The position numbers and the translations under genes were made by a program. DNA of 45,935 nt from Acanthaster planci (lineage: Eukaryota; Echinodermata; Asteroidea; Valvatida; Acanthasteridae), in contig NW_019091418.1 of NCBI RefSeq assembly GCF_001949145.1, forward strand, positions 3,469,735-3,515,669, given 5' to 3'. Shown here one piece after another: positions 21,351 through 34,000 of the stretch. Positions within the stretch are counted from its first letter, which is position 1, and every line of letters begins with the position of its first letter. The notes beneath the pieces are model-generated. The model was not told the origin of the DNA. It searched no databases and saw only the letters and a program-made list of their open reading frames with translations.

Positions 21351-23039
21351 TGTACATATATTGTTGTTTCACCCAAACTCCCTCCGTATATGTTTGTTAC
21401 ATAATGGAACATTATGAACAGTTCAACTTGTGCATTTAACCACTGACATAATCGTATTCTAAAACAAATTATGAAATCAACCTGTGTAAATATCACTTTC
21501 AGGACTACACATGTATCCATCAAAATATTACAAACCCATGCGGTACATGTAGAGGATGAACGTTTATCAGGATAAAAATAAACCAAATAAATGTTTTGTG
21601 CTAAATATGCTTCATGAACATCTATATCGTCTTCTGGCAAGAAATGATTTGTTGTATACAATACTGACGAAATCATCACCTGATTTGTAGATTATTGATC
21701 ATGTGACATGAATTATACCTCTCAATATTAGACACTCACACCACTAAAATGAACAGTTCCATTTGGTATGTAACAGATCAGTGTTCACACTATCCACAGA
21801 TCAAGGAATTTCTGAACAAAGTGATCCTGATGTACATTGTACAGGGTACAAAGAAGCTATACTCTGAAATATATGTGATTAGAGAAATTTGCACAACACC
21901 ACGGAATACTCTCTGAAGCATGAATTGATTTGGAGCCTGATAATTTGTCGGAATTCACACCATACTAAGAAAAAAACTGGGATACAGAAAGAGGTTTCAT
22001 TAAGCTGTTTTGTATAATATTGAATTTTCGCATTCTACTATCATGACTATGGAATAAATTTTAGTTGGTTATAGTTTGAATGTCCCATTTGAACAGTAAA
22101 GGCAAGAAGATTGGAACCCTGGTTTCTTTCTTTAAAAATCTTCTTTAAAACTTCTTTAAAAATCCATGCAATTAATTTTTCTTACTCTCACTTTTTGTGC
22201 CTTTTATGCTCTTCTTTGATGTTTGAAAACTGAAATTATTTTCTATATAGGTGTAAAGAAAAGAGAATTTCTTTAAAGACTTATGAATTGTCTAGGCTTT
22301 TCTGGAGGATACGGTAGGGAGCTGTTGTTGTGATGTAAATCAGGGAGAATACTTTTCAGTTCATGACTGTTCATGTTCAAATTCTGAACCCCAAACATGC
22401 CAGTTTCTCAGCTCGGTGTGAACACATGACTAAAGAAAGCCACTTCTGAAATTTTGTCACAATTTATTCCAGATAATATGTAGTTTGAACAATCATCTTT
22501 TATGTTGAACATGGCAAACCTTTCCTTTACTGTCAACCTGTGTACCTTTTCATCTGTTTTTGCTTTCCATTTTTTCTTGTTCTTTTTCTTTGTAGACCAA
22601 ACATTGAGTTGTCTTTGAAAGGCCTTGTGTTGTGCACTGGATTTGATATCAACATTTCAAGTGGACCTAAAATATAAATGAAATACATTTGCACGTAATC
22701 AAGTATCCATTGTACAGCACAGTTTCAGCACTATAGAATTAAAGAGAAGAGTTGAGTGAAATTATTGTGATTTGAATGTTATTTCTTGCTCAAAAACCAT
22801 TTTGTGCAGGAGGGCATCTAAATACAATCTTGCCAGTAGCCAACTGGATGCAAAGGGTTAATTGCTGATGGATTAAAACAAAGTCTGTCCTGACTCACTT
22901 CCAGCTGACATTTGATTACGCTAATTTCCTGTTTGATATAATACCTTTTGGAACTAGTAATCTCTGCAGCAAATGTCATCTCCAATCCAGACCCGGTTTG
23001 TTCCAATTGAAAGCTGTAAATCCAACTAAGTTGTTCATA
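21351..23039. other. Intergenic region between LIN52 and the LINE tail
   Basis: AT-rich, without a supported gene. AATAAA motifs near 21576, 21586 and 22052 could end LIN52 transcripts. Short open frames show no domains. Confidence 0.4.
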
Positions 23040-24002
23040 AATTTGGAGTGCCTCAAGGTTCAGTTTTGGAACCACTTTGGTTCATTGTCTATACATACCC
23101 ATTATAAAATATAATTTCCAGACACCAACTCAACTATCACATGTATGCTGACGATACCCAGCTGTATCTTTCATATAGGCCCTTACAGGATTGTGCTGAC
23201 CAGAGAATTGAGAACATGGAGACCTGTGTGTCTGAGGTCAGGGATGGGAGATAACTTTATCAAGCTAAATGACAAGAAAACAGAATTTATGCTCTTTGGT
23301 TCTAATTCACAATTTGCCAAGATATCTGTTCCTCATATCACAATAGGTAATACTGATGTTCCAGTTATCTCAAAGGCCAGAGACCTGAGGGTCATTTGTG
23401 ATGCAACAATTTCTTTAGACTCGCATGTTTCACGTGTTTTTCGTTCCAATTGTTCCATATTCATATTGTTGGTTAAATACCAAAATGTCTTTGTTTACAT
23501 GCAACAGTGCAGATCATCCATTGAGTGACAACTTCGCTTTTGGATATGGGAAATGCACTTTCGTTTGGACTCCCACAATCACAAATTGATCATCTATAGC
23601 GTATACAGAATTCGGATGCTTGTATCATTACTCTCTCAAGAAAGACATGTCACATTACATTGGTCCTACAAGAATTGCACCTGTTGTCTGTTAAGTTCAG
23701 AATCATTAACAAGATGCTCTCATTTGTCTATAAATCACTCCACAGTCTTGCTCCAGCATATATTGATGACTTATTACAACCTTACAATCCCATGCGCAGA
23801 CTTCAATCCAGTAATATGAATCTTCTTAGAGAACCCAGGTCATTTTCATTCATGGGGGGTTATTCTTTATCATATGCTGCACCTTATCTTTGGAACAATC
23901 TACTGGCATGGGTGCGGTCTTCCCCTTCTTTCCTGCAGTTTAAGAAGGATCTGTAAACTCATCTCTTCAATGCAGCATTTAAGGATTAATATTATTATTA
24001 TT
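23040..24002 (+). mobile_element. CR1/L2-like LINE, 5'-truncated 3' part
   Basis: Starts at the RT box [17 protein letters not shown] (23047 onward). MYADDTQLYLS follows at 23142-23174, then FIKLNDKKTEFMLFGS. The C-terminal part is LHLLSVKFRIINKMLSFVYK, SLHSLAPAYIDDLL and YAAPYLWNNL, ending FKKDL at about 23955. The 3' end is an ATT microsatellite (23989-24003), a common CR1/L2 ending. Frameshifts and stops make it inactive. Confidence 0.85.
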
Positions 24003-27000
24003 TGTGAGGTTCAGTATGCTTTCTGGTGCAGGAGCCTAGGGGATCAGGGGTAAGTGGTTATACTGATGTGATTTTTATTGTACTTCAAGCAAGTTGATAG
24101 TTTCTCAAATTTATTGGAACCAAAAGTCCTAAGTTTATTAAAATGTTCAAGGACATGGTTTTATACCACTACATGGAAATTGCATGTTATGACGTACATA
24201 CTTATAGGCAGTGCCACTGCCACTTATAGTCATTTGATGGGTTTACATTTTTCTTTAATTTTGCAATTGTTTTGGAGTCAAATTACTACTTGTAACACAG
24301 AAGACGCTTTTACTTCCGCGATGGGGGCAATTCTGGACAGGTGCATGAAATCCAGCACAGATGATCAGCATACAGGTGATTTCTTCCACTAGATCAATGC
24401 AAGTCTTGGAAAACCCATTCATAAAAGATTTTGTGGCAGCAGGCTTCAAATTACATCCAGGTTTTATGGTCAAGTGTTATGCGTGCCATGCGTATAGAGT
24501 AAATTTATCACTGCAAATGCCTTGACTTACAGCTTTTCTATTCTGTAAGAGATCTAGTCATTCATTGCATTTAGGAAAAAAATCTGTAAACTCAAATTGA
24601 GGTAAATGAGGTATGGGAACATTATTAATTTAACCCGTTCTTTATTCCAAACCTTTTCAGGTTCTTCCTAGATACATCCCTCACATTTATGACAGACCCA
24701 ATGCAAACTTCATGACAGCATTTCATTTTGATTCCATTCTATTGTAAATTTTACTGAGACATAGAGCAGCTTTACTGTCAAAACAGAAGACAAATAAACC
24801 CTCAGTATTTATAAGTACTTCAAAAAGTAAGAAAAAAACAATGTACATCATAAAGGCCACTACAGTCATGTGTTTAGAAATAATCAAACAAGAATGTATT
24901 TCAACAATGAGAAAGTATGTCAAGATTGATAAATTTGCTATCTCCATGTGGAATCTTTACAAAGAATTGACAATATTTCAGTTCATATTCCATCAGCCAA
25001 AAATCACTAGAGCTACATCCCACCTTGGCAAGTTAACAAATGTACATTTTAAGAAGCAATATCTCAAACAATGTGTAATATCAATAGTTTTTTTGAAGGG
25101 CTGGAGGGGGTTTAATATTTCTGAATTTCACAGATAAAAATTTCTCAAGATAAAAAAACAATCACAGATGAGTGTATCCCAGCACAAAATATATGGAGTC
25201 ATTTCAGAGTTGAGCTTCTTTGGGTTATTCACTATTGCACAACACCTAAATAAGCCCCGTCATCTAATTGTTGCATAGAGATCACATGGCATGAATTATT
25301 CAGAGCACTGCATGATATGCACAAGAATTGTGTGGGAGCTCTTTTTGGTCAAGAGCAAAGTGCATACAAGTGCAATGCAAAGTTAAGAACTGTACGTGTA
25401 ACAGCCCTATTAAACGAAACGGCAGAAAGCCAACAAGAAAGGAGAAGGACAATATTTCTTTTCATAGACAAAATTTCTGAATGTGTAAGTGATGCGGATG
25501 CTTCTAATACAATGAAAAATATGTATAATCAAACAGAACAATTTACAAGGAACCCAGGAATACTAACTGAAGCATAAACAGAGTCAGAATGTGACAACTT
25601 TGTGTCATGCTAGGCTGTCTTGGTAATCTAGATCTTTGAGATTTACTCATTAACCATCACTGATAGGCATCTACCTTTTGAAACACTAAGTACCAGTATA
25701 TGTAAATATTGAATAGTACAAGCGAATATGATTTGGAAAACGAAAAAGCCTTTTAACAGACACACTTGCCACCATATCAGTTTAATTAAGCAAAGTGTAC
25801 ATATTTTTAAATATATCAAGCCAATGTGAAAAACACTTGAATAACCCTTAAGGAATATCCCCCCAATGGAAACAAAATATCCTAAATTAGTAAAACGACT
25901 AATTCCCTCACTGTATTGCAGATTTCTTAAATTTATACAAACACAGCAGTAAATGTACCATACTTCTTTCCTTACAATACATGTACAGCATAGACGTTTC
26001 GTTACAAGCTGTAGATCTCAACATATTCCCCATCTGTAATTACTACTTCTTTTGGGGGGAAATACAAATCTGCCCCTCACCAATGTAGTTAGTTCTCTAC
26101 TCTTTGTGACATCAAGGAAAAAACATGCTACAATCAAATTTGTGAAGCTGCTCCACAACATTACAACCATATTGTTTTCCTTTAGTGAAATCTCCCATGG
26201 CTTTCTGCACAAATGTTGACTGTCCATCTGAAGTCTTTAAGCATGTCTAAGCAGAGGAGAAATGGCAGTTTCACTTGGAAAAGATGCATTTGTTAGTGTC
26301 ATAGGGAGCATTCTTTATTCAAGCTGTCCCCTTGTACACTGAGTAACTCTGTGATGCTGTTTTAGGTTCTTTTAGATATTTGCAGGTTTGAGGACAAACA
26401 AAATGAGGTCATCATTCAACATGATTGTCAAACATTCCTCTTATACAAAATCCCAAGCAAATATGTTGCTACCCATCTCATTGTTATGTAAATCGTTTTT
26501 AAATGATCAGATACCTGACTTAACCAGTGAACATACTTGTTATCATGTGATCAGTTGGGCGAGACTTCAGTTAGACACACTACCGGTATGTAAATGCTAA
26601 ATATCAATTATTGTGTACCAAAAATATATTGGTTTTCCCTACAAACATCAGGCATATACATGTATTATGCTTGAAAAATTTACATACATGTACGTTTTAA
26701 TATGAAAAATAATGAAAAATATGCACACCTGCAGTGGTGCAACCAGGACTTTTTGTGAGGGGTGACAGTGGGGTGGGTTCTCATACTATAACTAACCCTC
26801 TAAATTACATGTAAGTCATGATGCTCAAGGCCCCCTCCCCTTCCCCACTGTGCCAAAGGGGACTAGGATATACCATTATATTAGAGCTAGTAATTCAACC
26901 TGTAGGTGTATAGTGAATCTTTGTTTTAAAGTTTAAAAAAATTGAAAACCTTGAAGCCCCTCCCCCACTGCACACATATGCATCCATACAAGTCTACATC

Positions 27001-27913
27001 AAAATACAATACTGAAATATTCTAGAATCGTTGCATGCACTGTACAGTGTACATGCTCTGTCTTGAGTGGATTCTACTAGATGTAAATGTCCTTTGAAAG
27101 ACATAATGAAATTTATTGACATGTAAATTACGAAACTAGGTCAATGTGATAACATAGTACTCTGGTTATGTTGAAGTCACAAATTTTCATTGTGACTTTG
27201 AACAATTCTTTCTCAAAGTAGCATTTGTAGCAATCTTCTTCTGTAATCTGGCTCTTCTGTAATCACTAGAACACTAAAAAGCACTAGAAGTACGTGTACA
27301 TGTATGTAAACTAATCAACGCTCAATTCAAACACTTGTTTCTGTTCAATTTTGTTTTAATGGCCACAATGTCCATCTTTATTAATAAAAACCTAGAGTGT
27401 CATGCCAAAGAGTGAAGTCACCTCATGCAGCTCACTTTCCTTTGACTTTTATCACACAGTGTTGCCAAACAACTTGTGAGTAATTTCACGGTCATGAAAT
27501 TTAGTCAAAACTCAAAAAAATGGAGGCATTCAGAAATTGAGTACAAATTCAATGAAGTGTTTCCTAACAAGGTGCACTTGAACAAATCTTAGAAAACCAC
27601 AACTTAGCATATAAGAATTTCTTTGAAGTTGATAAATTTTGATAAATCATTACTACCTCATGTACAAAACTTCTATTATTACTAAATTATTTTCTTCTTT
27701 TGTGCATTGTAAAAGAGTTCATTGTGCACTTCAAAAAAATTAGAAAATCAGGATGAAAATAGAATTTTATCAGTAGTTAGTAATCTTGGGAACTCAAGAT
27801 TTATGAACAGGAAGGTTAAGAGCTTGTTAGATTTCTCTTATTGTGAAAACTGAGAGAAAAATATTGCTCTAGCATGGCACTATCAGGAGATGCAAAAATA
27901 AAAATACACCACT
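24003..27913. other. Intergenic between convergent LIN52 and SLC29
   Basis: 3.9 kb of AT-rich DNA. No domain-bearing frame or splice-flanked exon seen on either strand. A C-rich patch GGCCCCCTCCCCTTCCCC lies near 26830. Confidence 0.4.
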
Positions 27914-27919
27914 TTTATT
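27914..27919 (-). terminator. Candidate poly(A) signal of the SLC29 gene
   Basis: AATAAA on the minus strand, 63 nt after the stop codon. It is the first such hexamer downstream. It would give a very short 3'UTR; other sites further on are possible. Confidence 0.4.
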
Positions 27920-27981
27920 GGTCCTGCCACACCTCCTTTTTCAGGCATTAAGACTGAATATGCCCCTTCTGTAAAACATGC

Positions 27982-28093
27982 CTAAACAATTTTCAGGAAC
28001 AATACAGAGATAACAGAACCAATAGCTAATCCAGTGCCAAGGAAGAGAGACATCATCACACCAGCAGTTTCACTCCATTTGACATCGACAAAC
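27982..28093 (-). CDS. SLC29 last exon: TM11 and stop
   Basis: 112 nt after ACATAG. It encodes FVDVKWSETAGVMMSLFLGT, then GLAIGSVISVLFLKIV, with the stop codon TAG at 27984-27982. The protein ends immediately after TM11, as ENTs do. Confidence 0.95.
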
Positions 28094-31000
28094 CTATGTT
28101 TGAAGAAAAAAAAGACGTTTGAAAACATTCAACTTCAGTACTGTAAGACTGAACTTCATGACTAAGGTTGAGTTTCACTTGAGTTATACTTTGTTACCAT
28201 TAACCTGAAAAGGTGATTTACATTACAACAGCTGAGAAATCTTGTGTCATGATTACTGACTCTATGATATACAAATTTGTTTCAACCAAGTGCTGAGTGC
28301 TGTACCTAAGTTGAAATACGATAGTAACAAAACTGATCTGATTATAAAAGTATGAACTTCTGGGAGGCATGGAAAGGCCACTGGAAAGTTTCTATTACAA
28401 AAAACTGTCAGTATATCAACTTGAAAAATGACACAAGGAAGACCAGCAGAATGTGGTGCATCATTAACTATACACAATGTAAAACAAAATACAATGTGGT
28501 TATGCTTGTGGACATTCATCGAAAAACGATGATAATGCCCACTCTCAAAAAGAAAGAAAAACTGGTGTCAGTGATTGACAGCTTTGTGGCATGCATAATG
28601 CCACAAATTTTTGTAAAAAAATACAAATATAACACTACATATAAAAATACAATTTTTGTAATATGAAAATTTTACAATAACAAGATCGAAAAACGGACAA
28701 TGAACTTACTTTGGTCCATAAATCATGAGTAAGCTGCCTAAATAACCATTTGTCAGTCCAAAGAGGACATTGAAGACGATGAAATAGGCATCATTGCTGA
28801 AGAACACTCTAGATGGGGCGTTGTCATTTTGGAGGTTACAGAAGGCAAAGAGTGGAAAGAATGCAAAACGGAGTAGAACCAGAATGCTGATGACAGGCAT
28901 GTGGTTGGGCTTTGGCTAAAGAGAGTAAATGTCAAACAGGTGAGAGGTGTTTACAAGTTAAATGGGTCTATTCAGCTGAATTTGGCACAATACTTCCTGC
29001 CTGGTTGGCATGTCATAAGCACTGATCCACTGACTAGATAGTGTATGCAGTATACTCATTACACTTCACCATGTTCATTTCAATAATTCCTTCATTTTAC
29101 CTACCCACTCAATGACTGCCAGTGACCTTCCTGTGAAATCCATGGTGTTGAAGACAAGGAAACATGCAACGGGACTAAAATATTCATCTGCAATAAAACG
29201 GCAAAGGGGATTTGAAATGGTGATACAATTTATACCTCAAATCTTTCTGGTGTAATGACTATAATATACATTATGGAGAACATGTTGACATATTACACAT
29301 TCAATTTTATTGAGAGGTGTAGCTACTTCAGATGATGCGTCAACAACATTCAGCCAGCTGTATGCACGTACATGTAGACAGGGACAGCTGATGGGTTGAA
29401 CTGGTATGTGTGCTGGTCTTAATTGTTTTAAAATTATTAAAATAATTGTTTAACATTCAAATATCACCCTGATTTGCTGATCATGAATGCCACAGTAAAA
29501 CAAAAACAATTCAAACTGGTAAATTTGCTCTGAGTTTGTGTCACGAATATGTAATACTCACGTGCCCATTTTTTGTTGTTTGTATTGACAGCCTTGACAG
29601 AAGACAAGGTTCCCGGAAACAATCCTAATGTTACTGCAAACACTACCAAAACCATCACAGCAGGCACTTTGATCTGAGAATACCAAAAAGACAGACTATT
29701 AAACCAATAACATTCTGAATGCCATAAAAATCATCAAACCAAGGAGTTGATGTGTACATATGTGAGTGGCCTTCTAAGCACAGCTACATGTACACATATC
29801 ACACCCTCAAGTGAAAAAAATCCTGTTCCTAAATAATTACTGACAGAAAATTCATGACATTCACACTTACTTTCCAAAAGATTTCTGCAAACGGGGGTTT
29901 TTGATGATGTTTAACCTTCTCAAAACTTTCTGTGCTTTCCAACTCACGTGATTTCTTGACTTTAGTCATTTCAGCTACACACACATGATAAAAAAATACG
30001 AAAAACTAATTTACACGTGTTGACCGGATACACGTACACTTTTAAAATACTAATTCTCACAAACTGAAAGGTCAAAGAATTTAAAGTAGTCCACAGGAGA
30101 AAAAATACACTTAGGGCCAATAATATTTGTGCAGTAATCTGAATACATGTATACAAAGCTGTCGAGTAAAGCTCACTGTGCTTGCCCATCTGTGTCATTC
30201 ATCTCTTCACATACCAACATGTCTATGAATACACAACAACAGCTTATACATGAACATCTTCCACTTAAAAAGGTAATTCCAATTCATCTGTTGCATGAAA
30301 TATTCTAAGTTCCATCCTTCATCAAATGCTTTTCACTTACAATATTAAGTCAAAGCCATATGCAAATGTCTAATGACTGATCTATAATCTTTAGGGTACA
30401 TACCATGTTTATTGAGGTAGTGGGCTGCATATTTGATTTTTGGTAGAACAAGGAAAGCAGTAATTGTTATCAAGATGCAGACCACTGAACACAAGAAGTA
30501 GATAAAACCACTTTCCTCTGGATCACTGGTTGCTGTCAATGAATATTCAAACAGAAAGCAGCTTGTGAAAAATTCATGTGTAAGCTGCCAGTGACATTAG
30601 TGAACTATAACTTTTGCAGGCTGAGGTGTAAACTGGTAGGGTTGTCTAATTATACTAATTGTAGGCCTGAAGCATTTTAATTAATTTGAAGTACTGTAAT
30701 GTTTGGCTCTTTTGCATCAAATTTGATATTTTGTAGCACTGTCAGACTCACTATCGAGTTAACAACTTCAAAGTCAGGTAAAAAAAAACATTTGAGGCCT
30801 GTGACGGAGCTGCAGTCAAGTATTGGAAAACTACATAGTCCGCCAAAAACAGGATGTCTGGCTGCTGATTCCATTCTGAACGTGTTTAGGACAATTTTAA
30901 TAAATCTTTGTTGTGGAGGCTCAAATACAGATTACAGATTCCTTCAATTTCAAAGTAAAAAAGCTGTTAGCTTGTTTGAAACTGTTTGAATAGAATAGTT

Positions 31001-34000
31001 CTTGCCTTTAAACATGGGAAATAATCTGATTACTCAGTTACTTTTATTCCACTTTCTCACATTATGAAGTTCTAAATAACCTCCCTAAACTTCTCAATGG
31101 CATAGCCCACAGACATTGTTCAGCCTTCATTCATTCTTTGAGCATGTGAGGCAATATGAATAATTCATCACAATCCGATGGACGGATTACTGGCCAATGA
31201 TTGCAGCCACGGTCTCGCGGACGTCATTTTTACACTGATAAACTTGGCCGCCATCTGGCACACTTTCAAAGACTGGGGCTGCACAGTGCATACAGTGCCG
31301 TCCCACTGTGGTTGGGTTCCGGTGCCCGTATGTCTGAAAGGGCATTCTGTCTGAACTATTGAGGTCTGCCAGTGCAGTAAGTGATCACATTCGACCATTA
31401 CCTTGGGAAATTCTCATTTGTGTAAAGTGTGTTTTTTTTCACAAGTGTTTTGAGTTCAATCGCATTATGGTGGATAGAATGAAGCAATAATTATAAATTA
31501 TACAAAATAAGGTAAAAAATACTGGACTCAGAATTTCACACAGAGAAAAATTGTTTCATGAACATGAAGTATGACGGTTCAGGCATTACTCATTGGACCC
31601 ACCAAGCTAGTTATTCTACAAACCCTTCACTTAGTGTGGAAAAAATTATGAAACAGAGAAACTTCCAATTTTTGTGGATGGGGCAGTAAGGCTGTTCTAC
31701 ATTTACTTGTTTCACTCACAAAGTTCAAAACTCCAAGACACAAAATAACTAGCATCAAAAAATGGATCTGTGCGTAATTTGAAACATTCAGATTGTTCGG
31801 AATGAAGTTATGAACCCATGAACTACAAGTAGTTTACTTCCTTTCAACATGACACAGAAGCCTTGGATACTTGCAGTTGGCAATTGGCAACTCTTGCTAC
31901 ATTTTTGGACTAAGGTTAACAGTAGGAAAGGCTAAAAGTCGACCACAAGTCTGTCAGTGGAGACTGCCGAAATAAAGCAGGTGTGCCCTGGATCATGATC
32001 ATGCAGAGTCTGGTAGTGTGTGTAACTTAATCGGTACTCCATAACAATCACTACTCACATTTTTCTAGAGTTACTACATGTAATCGTGCTGGCGCGATTA
32101 ATCGATTAGTTGCAAATCCATGAGTAGTGAAACGAGTAGGAGGAACTAATCACAATTAATCGATTAATCAAGATAATCCCCCAGCGGTACTAGTAGGCAT
32201 AAGCCCAACTCTACCATTTGGGACAAAGGTGTATTAAAATATCTGGATTTTGAATTCAAAGGGTTCTGAAATTTATTTTTCATGCCTAAAGGACTTTGTA
32301 TTAACTGTTCTCAATTTACCAATGTGCAATTTCTACAAAAACATTTTCCTGTCCAACTGCTTCAAGCTTGAAATACTGAGTTAAGTCTGTTTTTACTTCT
32401 GGATTGCTAAAATCCTAAAATCCCATTAAAATGTTGTCAGTTACTGTACCTTGTACTATAATATTACATTTGTTTCCAAAATTCATGCTTTTAATTGGAC
32501 TCACAAGATCAATGAAAGTGATAACGACATGTTTTCTAGTTTCCAAATTGCTTAACCAGTTCTGGATCACGTTAAAAACTTCTTCATGCATACAAAGTAC
32601 ATATAACTACACTGTCTGTGAAAAATCCATTTAAGCCGCATCCATCATAACAAGAAGATTTCTAATAAATAATTTCCTAATTCACAGGAAATTAGTTCCT
32701 GTATCAGAATGTAAGTACCAGTAAATTGAAAAAAAAGTGTACGTTTTGACTTACCTTTAAATCTGTTTCAGCAGCACAATGAGCTACACGTACCAATGAT
32801 ACTATCACCTTCACCACAGTTGATGAACCCATTATGTGTCACACAAAGCTATTAAATATGCAGTTAAGGTATGTCCCACTTCAGACCCTTTGTTGTTGAA
32901 AAACAAACGTACCATATTTGATGGTGCTCCCTCAAAGAGTACAACAATTGCTTGCGCTGACCATGCTGACTGATATCTATTGACAATAAGCGAAAATATG
33001 TGTAACACATTCTGGTGCCTCTTACTGCAAGTCTTACCAGCAATGGAAACGATGCTGAGTAGGGAAGGCAAAATACCACCCATACCCTGGCCTGACATGA
33101 TTGCCTGCATGTAGCGTCTGGGAAGTATACCAGCTAAACCAAACACACTGCCTTGGTAAACAGCTCCACATACTGTGAACGTTAAACACAGGAGACAACA
33201 AAAAAGCTACTGAACTTAGGGAATATAACAAATTATCACTATAGGCATAACGGTCCATGCATAGATCAACTTCGTGTGAAATGACGACACTTTCCCTTCC
33301 AGTGACAGGTACATGAAGGTAAGGGTAATTCACAGTGTTCTATTTATATGTATGTCTGGGTGTACAATGTAGGTTAGTCTTGGTTCCAAGACCTCTGAGT
33401 ACATGTTGTTTAATCTGTGAGTAATGAAGAACCATCACTGTTAGAGGGCGCAATCTCCAGACGAAGGTCACAGGAAAGTCTTGGAAATTTTGTATGATCT
33501 GGGGAGGCAACAGACTGTGGTGTATGTTTAAATGACCTTCAACATACTTCATGTTCAAGCACAACATTTTCAATCTGAAGCAGTTAACATAGTTTACTCA
33601 GATGCTAAGAACTTGACGCGAATGCAGATAACTGAAAATTGGAGCCATTTTCATATTTTGTCGTGTCGCCCACAGCATGACTAATGATAATATCTCCACT
33701 CCCTTTAGCACTGTTATAAATTTGTTTTGGAAGTGATCTATCGGCATATCTTATAGGCATAGCTAAAGGTGCCATTTTACATGGAAATTTTCAGACTTTG
33801 AGATTGGGATGCCATTTTTGTGGTCAATTCTCCGTTGAGTGATGTCATGAATTAACATGGATAATTTAATGTAAGGCTCAAACAAAGCTGCTGATTGGCT
33901 CCCCTGAAAGTCTGAGGAAATATATAATAAAAAACATAAGCACTGTCAAACAAAATGTCTGACACCTTCACTTAAAGCCAGATACGAATAATTATAGCAC

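Noticed and set aside
22596-22680. CTTTGTAG followed by a possible exon after LIN52
   Set aside because: LIN52 already ends with a family-typical C-terminus and stop; the following sequence has early stops in all frames.
25317-25577. 86-residue plus-strand open frame
   Set aside because: No domain, no splice or repeat support; length is within chance for AT-rich DNA.
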